Origin: Candidatus Hydrogenedentota bacterium
Lineage (GTDB): Bacteria; Hydrogenedentota; Hydrogenedentia; Hydrogenedentiales; CAITNO01
Direction: 5' to 3'
Assembly: GCA_903922535.1 (NCBI GenBank)
Contig: CAIXUF010000641.1
Coordinates: 1-12,080, forward strand
DNA length: 12,080 nucleotides
The notes beneath the pieces were generated by a model. The model made no database searches. It was not told where the DNA came from and saw only the letters and a list, made by a program, of their open reading frames with translations. The translations under genes were made by a program, and so were the position numbers. Shown here piece by piece: positions 1-7,417 of this stretch (the stretch's first letter is position 1; every line of letters starts with the position of its first letter).

Positions 1-2
1 AG

Positions 3-74
3 GTCTCACAGCGCCAGAAACGGATCCTCGCGGCCCTCGACACCGCATTTCTCGAAGAATTGCTGGGAATTTAG
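3..74 (+). CDS. C-terminal tail of an unidentified protein (partial)
   Basis: The second forward frame is open from the window edge to a TAG at 72-74 and gives 23 residues ending in TAFLEELLGI. The tail is charged and leucine-rich (QRQKRILAALD...), as in a C-terminal amphipathic helix. Most third codon positions are G or C, as in the clear genes of this window, which supports real coding. The gene starts outside the window and runs toward leuS, so the two converge. I do not recognise the family from so short a tail, and no function is assigned. Confidence 0.5.
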   Translation, partial: VSQRQKRILAALDTAFLEELLGI

Positions 75-329
75 ATGCGTTTGCCCTGGTAATCGAATTA
101 GAAATCTGAATCTGCTGGCATAAGCCAAAGGCGGTAGGCGCAAGGCGGAATGGAAGGAGTAAATACCTGTAAATATTTTATTTGCAATGCTTTACAAATA
201 ATACACGGCACAGCAATCATGTCAAAATGGCAGAAATATAGTCAATTCATGACCGAATATCGGTAACTTGATGAACGATTTTCGGAAAATAGGGCCATCC
301 CAACCGCATGGCTGGTGTTTCACAATTCG
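75..329. other. Convergent intergenic gap, A+T-rich
   Basis: This is the space between the 3' end of the upstream partial gene and the 3' end of leuS. It is clearly more A+T-rich than its surroundings, especially 160-290. The only structures seen are a 7-bp A+T-rich inverted repeat (178-184 with 195-201, 10-base loop) and a 5-bp one (253-257 with 261-265 region, ACCGA/TCGGT). Neither is followed by a convincing T-tract on either strand, so I do not call a terminator. No ORF with a ribosome binding site is visible. Confidence 0.5.
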
Positions 330-2867
<2,538 letters not shown>

Positions 2868-2878
2868 GAAAATACACG

Positions 2879-2883
2879 CCTCC
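2879..2883 (-). promoter_or_regulatory. Shine-Dalgarno site deciding the leuS start
   Basis: The minus strand reads GGAGG here, 11 bases upstream of the ATG at 2867-2865. It overlaps the next upstream in-frame ATG (codon 20 of the longer frame), so that ATG cannot use it. This favours the 845-residue product over the 870-residue reading. Confidence 0.65.
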
Positions 2884-2969
2884 ATGCAGTAGAACGTGGA
2901 AAATACCGTCTTGCAAGGGCCGTAGAATACCACATTATTCACGGGAGCTTCATGTCTCCTTTCTCCTCC

Positions 2970-2990
2970 CTATCCTGTCCGTCCTGTTTG
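2970..2990 (+). repeat. Short intergenic direct repeat, CCTGT type
   Basis: CTATCCTGTCCGTCCTGT (2970-2987) contains two copies of a nine-base unit around TCCTGT. It matches CTATCCTGTTCATCCTGT at 6170-6187 in 16 of 18 positions. Both copies lie in intergenic DNA 90-150 bases before a start codon. I recall similar ATCCTGT-type arrays scattered through many environmental bacterial genomes, but that is memory, not a search. The role is unknown. Confidence 0.5.
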
Positions 2991-3016
2991 TTCACGCTGA
3001 TTCTTTCTCTTTTCTC

Positions 3017-3045
3017 TTGACTGTCCCGGGCTTGCCCTCTATGCT
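3017..3045 (+). promoter_or_regulatory. Sigma-70-type promoter for the glycosidase gene
   Basis: TTGACT (3017-3022) and TATGCT (3040-3045) are separated by exactly 17 bases. This gives five of six matches to the -35 consensus and four of six to the -10. The start of transcription would fall near 3052, giving a leader of about 27 bases that includes the AGAAGGA ribosome binding site at 3064-3070. Confidence 0.7.
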
Positions 3046-3078
3046 CTTCCACGGGAAACAACCAGAAGGATTCAGCCA

Positions 3079-5289
3079 ATGCGGCATTTTGGACGGACAG
3101 TCATATTCTCTACGATCCTCATGTCTGCGCTTTTTTGTTGCGCACAGGACCCGGTGGCGGATTTTTCCTATGCCTTTGCCACGCCGCACCGGATGACGGT
3201 CGCGCCGCCGGAGAGCGGCGACAAGACGCTGCTCGATTGCGAGCCCGGCAGCCTGCGCCTCGGCTGGACCTATGAGAACCTCACCACCTACCCGCTCGCG
3301 GCGTTTATGACGCCGCCCGCCCTGTGGGGCGTGCGCATCACGCCGCAGATTGACGGCAAGCCGCTGGCGAAAACTGCCTGGATCCGCGCCGAGGGTATTC
3401 TGCCGGTGCTCGACGACAGTTTCAGCGATCCTGCAGGTGCCATCCGCCTCGAAGTCACCGGCGCGGTTTCGGCGGCGCTGGTGCGCGTGACGCTTTCCAA
3501 CACGTCCGCGGAAAAGCACACGTTCCGTCTGGTCTGTGAGTCGCAACGCGGCTTCTTCGGCTACAACCCCGGCTATGTGGATGCCGACAAAGACAAGGAC
3601 TGCCTGCTGGCGGGTTGGGGCGAACGGGCCGACCGTGTAATTGTCTTCGGCACGGGCGCACAGACGTATACCATAAGCAATGCCACCACGCTGAACCCGA
3701 CCTGGGAACTTGCGCCCGGTGAAGCAAAGACTGCCTGGATTGTGCGACCGTATCGCGCCAATGCCGCCGACCTGCCCGCGCTGCGCGCGAAAGACTGGCA
3801 GGTCGAGGCCGATCAGGCCAAGGCCGAATGGCGCACCTTGCTGGCACGCGCCTCGCGCGTGGTCATCCCCGACCAGGGTGTGGCCGATGCGTTCTACGCG
3901 TGCCTCGGCGATTTCTTCATTATGCGCGAGCCCGTGGCGGGAGGGTTCATTGCGGGCACGCCCGGCACCGACGGCTACCGCGCGCCCAACGCGGGCGAGG
4001 CGGCCATCGTCGCCATCGCGCTCGACCAGTTGGGCCTGCACAAGGAGGCCGAATACGGTTTTAGCGTCTGCCTCGGTTTGCAGGGTGACGACGGCGACTG
4101 GAATGATCCGACCGGCTGGGGCCACCTCATGTGGGCCATGTCGGGCTTCAAGTCGTGGACGGTGATGGAGCATTACCGGAACACCGGCGATCGCGCGTAT
4201 CTGGAAACGGTCTACCCGCGCATGCTGGCCAGTTCGCGCTGGCAGGAGAAGCAGCGCGCCCGCACGCGGGGCATGGCCGGCGACGGCGGCCGTCCGCTCA
4301 CCTATGGCCTCATGCCGCGCGGCATGGGCGACTGCGGGCTCAAGGACGGCGACGACCTCTACGGCGTGTTCCTGCCGCATAACATGTGGGCCACCTACGC
4401 CGACCGCTGCGCCATGGAAACGGCGGAGATTCTCGGCAAGCCCGGCGAGGCCGCCGAACTGAAGAAGATCTACGAGACAGCCCACGCCGACCTGACTCAG
4501 GCTCTCACTGCGGGCGCGATCAAGGAAGACGGCTATGCCTGGATTCCCGGCGTGGCCGGCAAGACCTGCGGCAGCCGCTGGGGCGCGCTCAACGCGCTGC
4601 TGCCCTGCGGCACGCTGCCCGCTGATCATGAACTGGTCACGGGCACCATCAAACAGCTTCGCGCGCACATGAGCCCCGGCGGACTGCCACTCAACACGGG
4701 CTGGCTGGCCCACGGCCTGTGGGTCGCCATCGCGCTGGACAACCTCGCCGAGGCGCACCTTGCCCGCAACGAGGGCGACGAGGCCGCCGCACTGCTCTAC
4801 GCCACGCTCAACCACGCCACGCCGCTCGTCACCTGGTGCGAGGAGCGCGGGCCGGAACCCGGTGCCAAGGAATGCACCGGCGACCGCCAGCACCTGTGGA
4901 CGCCCGTGGCCGTCGTCCGCGCCGTGCGCGACAGCCTTGTCATGGAAGACGGCAACGAACTGCATCTGGGCCGGGGTATCCCGCGGCATTGGTTCGCAAC
5001 GAAAAAGCCCATTGGCATCCAGAAGGCATCGACCCACTTCGGTGATGTGACCTATGAGATGGTCTACGACCCTGCCATGCAGCATTTGCAGGGCAAAGTG
5101 ACGCTGCCCAAGGAAACACCCGCAGGTCAGACATCCGCGACCGCTGTCATCCTGCACGCGCGTTTGCCCAAGGGCCTGCGCCTGCTCTCTGTCAACCCCA
5201 TCGCCGGCGCCACGATCCTGCCTGACGGTTCCGGCCTGCGCTGGGAAGCACCAAGGGGCGAATTGACCTTCGCCGCGGTTGCGGGATAA
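3079..5289 (+). CDS. Secreted six-hairpin (alpha/alpha-barrel) glycosidase-like protein
   Basis: The product is a 736-residue exported protein, probably a glycan hydrolase of unknown substrate. Residues 1-22 form a signal peptide (basic start, hydrophobic core VIFSTILMSALF, likely cleavage after CCA). There is no proper lipobox despite Cys20 and Cys21. Residues about 30-225 look like a beta-sandwich. Residues about 265-625 are helical, with evenly spaced hairpin-like segments rich in Trp, Gly and acidic residues: GTDGYRAPNAGEA (296-308), QGDDGDWNDPTGWGH (335-349), SSRWQE (385-390), MSPGGLPLNTGWLAHGLW (531-548). That pattern is typical of six-hairpin glycosidases. The C-terminal part (about 626-736), with RHWFATKKPIGIQKASTHFGD, resembles the beta domain after the barrel in GH78/GH95-like enzymes. 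Candidate acids are Asp298, Glu307, Asp338, Asp340 and Asp343, but I cannot name the catalytic pair or a GH family. The start has AGAAGGA 8 bases upstream and its own promoter. Coding is certain; enzyme class is inference. Confidence 0.72.
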   Translation: MRHFGRTVIFSTILMSALFCCAQDPVADFSYAFATPHRMTVAPPESGDKTLLDCEPGSLRLGWTYENLTTYPLAAFMTPPALWGVRITPQIDGKPLAKTAWIRAEGILPVLDDSFSDPAGAIRLEVTGAVSAALVRVTLSNTSAEKHTFRLVCESQRGFFGYNPGYVDADKDKDCLLAGWGERADRVIVFGTGAQTYTISNATTLNPTWELAPGEAKTAWIVRPYRANAADLPALRAKDWQVEADQAKAEWRTLLARASRVVIPDQGVADAFYACLGDFFIMREPVAGGFIAGTPGTDGYRAPNAGEAAIVAIALDQLGLHKEAEYGFSVCLGLQGDDGDWNDPTGWGHLMWAMSGFKSWTVMEHYRNTGDRAYLETVYPRMLASSRWQEKQRARTRGMAGDGGRPLTYGLMPRGMGDCGLKDGDDLYGVFLPHNMWATYADRCAMETAEILGKPGEAAELKKIYETAHADLTQALTAGAIKEDGYAWIPGVAGKTCGSRWGALNALLPCGTLPADHELVTGTIKQLRAHMSPGGLPLNTGWLAHGLWVAIALDNLAEAHLARNEGDEAAALLYATLNHATPLVTWCEERGPEPGAKECTGDRQHLWTPVAVVRAVRDSLVMEDGNELHLGRGIPRHWFATKKPIGIQKASTHFGDVTYEMVYDPAMQHLQGKVTLPKETPAGQTSATAVILHARLPKGLRLLSVNPIAGATILPDGSGLRWEAPRGELTFAAVAG

Positions 5290-5384
5290 AAGAAACGGCC
5301 GATCAAATGACTCCGGGTGAAAAAGGTTCAACAGAAGGTTCTGGGACTTGTCCTGAACGCTTTCCCAAGTGCGCGTCCTGCTTG

Positions 5385-5473
5385 CCCCGAAGGGGGTGTA
5401 CAATAGTAGCCACGGGTGGAGCGAAGCGGAACCCGTGGTTAGGATCACGAGCGGAAAAGGTCCCCGAAGGGGG
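5385..5473 (+). repeat. REP-like element, left copy, upstream of the transposase
   Basis: The core block 5400-5441 (42 bases) recurs perfectly in inverted orientation at 5985-6026. It contains the tetranucleotide GTAG (5406-5409) directly before an inverted repeat, CCACGGGT (5410-5417) with ACCCGTGG (5431-5438), and a 13-base loop. GTAG or GGAG placed 5' of an imperfect palindrome is the published hallmark of REP sequences recognised by REP-associated tyrosine transposases. The core is bracketed by two short C4-GAAG-G4 hairpins at 5385-5396 and 5462-5473; the second extends to GGTCCCC/GGGGGCC. The unit sits 20 bases before the transposase start. Confidence 0.8.
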
Positions 5474-5493
5474 CCAATTTTGGGAGTGCGTCT

Positions 5494-5939
5494 ATGTCCA
5501 CATACACGCAAATCCATTACCACCTCGTCTATTCCACTAAAGGCCGCGTCCCCGCCATCTTCGAAGACCGGCGCGACAAATTGTTCCGTTACCACTGGGG
5601 CATCCTGCAAAACAACCATTGCCATCTGTACCGCATCAACGCGGTGGACGACCACATCACATGTTGATCAGCCTGCATCCGACCATCGCCCTTTCCGACC
5701 TCATCCGCGACATGAAAACCGCCTCAACAACGTGGATGCGCGGCGAGATGGGGTTTCATGAATTTCCCGGTTGGCAGGTGGGATATGGGGCATTCACGAA
5801 ATCACACGCGGAAAAAGAGACGGTCATTCAGTACATCAAGAATCAGCAGGAACACCACAAGACGATCAGTTTCCGGGATGAATTGAAGCGGTTGTTGGGG
5901 CAGGAGGGGGTTGATTTCGACGAGAAGTATCTCGAATAG
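5494..5939 (+). pseudogene. Y1 (HUH) transposase, IS200/RAYT type, broken by a one-base frameshift
   Basis: The gene starts at ATG 5494 (GGGAG 7 bases upstream) and encodes MSTYTQIHYHLVYSTKGR, a typical Y1 transposase N-terminus. The frame ends early at a TGA (5665-5667) after 57 codons, giving DDHITC. The rest of the protein lies in the next frame from about 5658 to the TAG at 5937-5939: MLISLHPTIALSDLIRDMK..., GWQVGYGAFTKS, VIQYIKNQQEHHK. Adding one C near 5658-5660, or re-reading C5658, restores HIHMLISLHPT and an intact 148-residue protein, the usual length. The missing base falls within the HUH motif (His54-Ile-His56 when restored). The catalytic Tyr would be Tyr114 in IQYIKNQ. In intact relatives the enzyme nicks and joins single-stranded DNA at hairpins. 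Inverted GTAG-headed repeats flank the gene, which suggests a REP-associated, possibly domesticated copy. No slippery heptamer is visible at the shift, so a recent mutation or a base-calling error is likelier than programmed frameshifting. Confidence 0.88.
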
Positions 5940-5951
5940 CGAGCCAGTTCG

Positions 5952-6043
5952 CCCCCTTCGGGGACGTTGGTCGTTTCGGGCCGTTAACCACGGGTTCCGC
6001 TTCGCTCCACCCGTGGCTACTATTGTCGCCCCCCTTCGGGGGG
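5952..6043 (-). repeat. REP-like element, right copy, inverted
   Basis: The 42-base core 5985-6026 is the exact reverse complement of 5400-5441. Its GTAG head reads as CTAC at 6017-6020 on the plus strand, next to the palindrome arms 5988-5995 and 6009-6016. Flanking hairpins CCCCCTTCGGGG (5952-5963) and C6-TTC-G6 (6029-6043) mirror the layout of the left copy: 2-3 bases between core and outer hairpin, 20-21 bases between core and inner hairpin. The spacer between core and inner hairpin has diverged from the left copy. It begins 12 bases after the transposase stop. Confidence 0.8.
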
Positions 6044-6066
6044 TCAGAGCCGCGCAACGTCGTAAA

Positions 6067-6122
6067 AACACGGGTTCGGTTTCTCTCTCTCCATGGCTGT
6101 TGCTGTTGGTCCCCTTCGGGGG
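6067..6122 (-). repeat. Decayed third REP-like copy
   Basis: The plus strand starts AACACGGGTTCGG, then CTCCATGGCTGTTGCTGTT, then CCCCTTCGGGGG (6111-6122). It aligns in order with the right copy (AACCACGGGTTCCG, CTCCACCCGTGGCTACTATTGT, CCCCCCTTCGGGGGG). The palindrome arm (ACCCGTGG to TCCATGG) and the GTAG head (CTAC to CTGT) are mutated, so it probably no longer folds well or serves as a transposase site. It lies 40 bases from the right copy in the same orientation. Confidence 0.6.
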
Positions 6123-6140
6123 CCATAACCGCATGGTCTT

Positions 6141-6170
6141 GGACAAGACAATTGTTGTCTCACCCTGTCC
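6141..6170. repeat. Inverted repeat upstream of the DUF4190 gene
   Basis: AGACAA (6146-6151) and TTGTCT (6155-6160) form a perfect 6-bp inverted repeat around a 3-base centre. An outer pair, GGACA (6141-6145) with TGTCC (6166-6170), could extend the stem after a 5-base bulge. It lies about 150 bases before the next start codon and has no following T-tract. It could be an operator or a structural repeat; nothing shows which. Confidence 0.35.
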
Positions 6171-6190
6171 TATCCTGTTCATCCTGTCCA
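6162..6190 (+). repeat. Short intergenic direct repeat, CCTGT type, second copy
   Basis: Three consecutive 9-10 base units read ACCCTGTCCT, ATCCTGTTC, ATCCTGTCC, followed by a weaker ACCCATGTTC to about 6200. The stretch 6170-6187 matches 2970-2987 with two mismatches. It is intergenic, between the REP cluster and the 6317 gene. Confidence 0.5.
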
Positions 6191-6227
6191 CCCATGTTCA
6201 TTTCCTCTTTTTCGCCAACAGGTCTCA

Positions 6228-6257
6228 TTGGAAAACAACGCGCAAAAGGTCTACCAT
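6228..6257 (+). promoter_or_regulatory. Possible promoter for the DUF4190/DUF4091 operon
   Basis: TTGGAA (6228-6233) and TACCAT (6252-6257) are 18 bases apart, each matching four of six consensus positions. It would give a leader of about 50 bases. It is weaker than the promoters at 3017 and 9826, and is listed because no better candidate is visible before the operon. Confidence 0.3.
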
Positions 6258-6316
6258 GGTTCTTGGTCAGTTGTCCATAAGAACACGGAGCCGCGACACC
6301 AACAGGAGGGAGTACG

Positions 6317-7390
6317 ATGATCCAGCACATCTGTCCGAACTGCGGGGCGCAACTGGATGTTCCCGATCAGTATGCGGGCCAGCCCATTAGATGCGGGGGA
6401 TGCGGCGCCACCACGCAATGCCCCATGGAAAGCGGTCCGCCCGCCATTCCCGTCGCGCCGGCGCAGGCGTATGCGCCTCCTCCCCCGCCACAGAGTTCGG
6501 AAGGCTCCAAGTCTCAGGCGATTGCCAGTCTCGTCTTTGGCATATTGTCCTTTGCCTGCCTCGGCCCGCTGGGCTCCATCCCTGCCGTCATCCTGGGGCA
6601 CCTGTCCCTGTCGAGTATCAAGAAAGGGACCATGCCCGCCGAAGCGCGCGGTCTGGCCGTGGCCGGGCTGGTGATCGGATACATCAACATTGTCCTCTGC
6701 GTGCTCGTCATGCTGGTGATGCCTGCCATCATGCTGCCCGCATTGTCGCGCGCCCGAGAGGCGGCGCGTCGCTCCTCCTGCCAGAACAATCTCAAGCAGA
6801 TGGGCCTCGTCTACAAGATGTTCGCCAACGAGAGCAAGAAACAGGCATATCCCCATCTCTCCCCCGCACCGGGTCAGTTGATGTCGGCCAAGGGTGAGAT
6901 TTATCCCGAGTATCTGACCGACCCAAATGTCCTGATATGCCCGTCAATGCCCGACGTGGAGAAGTGGCGCGCGCGGAAAGACGCGGCCGTGGATGACGAG
7001 TCCTACTTCTATCTTGGCTACGCGGTCACCAATGACAAGGACGTCTCGGCGTTCTGCAATGCGTACAAGGAACACATGGCAAAGGGCTTGCCTTTCGACG
7101 AGGACTTGCAGGTGCCCGCAGGGAAAGGCAATGGAGACGGCGGCGTCATCTACCGTTTGCGCGAGGGCATTGAGCGGTTCTTCATCACCGACATCAACAA
7201 CCCGGCGGGCGCGTCCATGGTGCAGTCAAAACTGCCCATTCTTATCGAACGGCCCGAGAACCACGTGCCCAAAGGCGGCAACGTGCTATTCATGGACGGC
7301 CACGTGGAGTTCATAAAATACGGCACCCAGTGGCCCATGACCGACACAACCATGAACGCGCTCAAGGAACTCGATGCGATGGGGAAGTGA
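6317..7390 (+). CDS. Zinc-ribbon / DUF4190 membrane protein with pseudopilin-like H-x10-DG region
   Basis: The protein has 357 residues. Residues 1-30 are a zinc ribbon (Cys6-x2-Cys9 and Cys26-x2-Cys29). Residues 40-60 are a proline-rich linker (APPPPPQ). Two hydrophobic segments follow, about 68-95 and 113-138, matching DUF4190 (AIASLVFGILSFACLGPLGSIPAVILG, then ARGLAVAGLVIGYINIVLCVL). The second runs straight into MLPALSRAREAARRSSCQNNLKQMGL (139-164), which copies the start of the mature helix of DUF1559/type II pseudopilins. The usual G-FTLIE prepilin cleavage site is absent, so the membrane helix comes from DUF4190. The rest is extracytoplasmic-like, with ICPSMPD (207-213), FFITDINNPAGA (288-299) and the H-x10-DG motif (His316 to Asp327-Gly328, then HVEF). 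AGGAGGG lies 6 bases before ATG 6317. The 7418 gene follows after 27 bases, probably in one transcript. Family match is good; function, perhaps envelope or secretion-related display, is unknown. Confidence 0.85.
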   Translation: MIQHICPNCGAQLDVPDQYAGQPIRCGGCGATTQCPMESGPPAIPVAPAQAYAPPPPPQSSEGSKSQAIASLVFGILSFACLGPLGSIPAVILGHLSLSSIKKGTMPAEARGLAVAGLVIGYINIVLCVLVMLVMPAIMLPALSRAREAARRSSCQNNLKQMGLVYKMFANESKKQAYPHLSPAPGQLMSAKGEIYPEYLTDPNVLICPSMPDVEKWRARKDAAVDDESYFYLGYAVTNDKDVSAFCNAYKEHMAKGLPFDEDLQVPAGKGNGDGGVIYRLREGIERFFITDINNPAGASMVQSKLPILIERPENHVPKGGNVLFMDGHVEFIKYGTQWPMTDTTMNALKELDAMGK

Positions 7391-7417
7391 GGCGGACAGC
7401 ACGGGCGAGGTCGGGAA

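Noticed and set aside
178..201. Bidirectional terminator between the converging genes
   Set aside because: The 7-bp stem has a single G-C pair and a 10-base loop, too weak to call.
2888..2916. leuS promoter TTGCAA-17-TCTACT on the minus strand
   Set aside because: Transcription would begin within or just before the ribosome binding site at 2879-2883, leaving almost no leader.
5338..5358. Terminator hairpin after the glycosidase gene
   Set aside because: The stem GTTC...GAAC has a mismatch and a wobble in only about seven pairs, and no T-tract follows.
2992..5655. Long reverse-strand frame of 887 codons opposite the glycosidase gene
   Set aside because: It is an antisense shadow of a G+C-rich gene: Arg/Gly/His/Val-rich with no domain, no ribosome binding site, and it runs through the REP repeats and the transposase.
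5656..5664. Programmed -1 frameshift in the transposase
   Set aside because: No X-XXY-YYZ slippery heptamer and no obvious downstream stimulator; a single-base loss or sequencing error explains it more simply.
5385..6122. CRISPR array
   Set aside because: The repeats are inverted copies around a transposase, not direct repeats with uniform spacers, and no cas gene is present.
5802..6191. Small frames reading GWSEAEPVV or VATGGAKRNPW across the repeats
   Set aside because: These are translations of the GTAG palindrome block in both directions, a common source of false hypothetical proteins.
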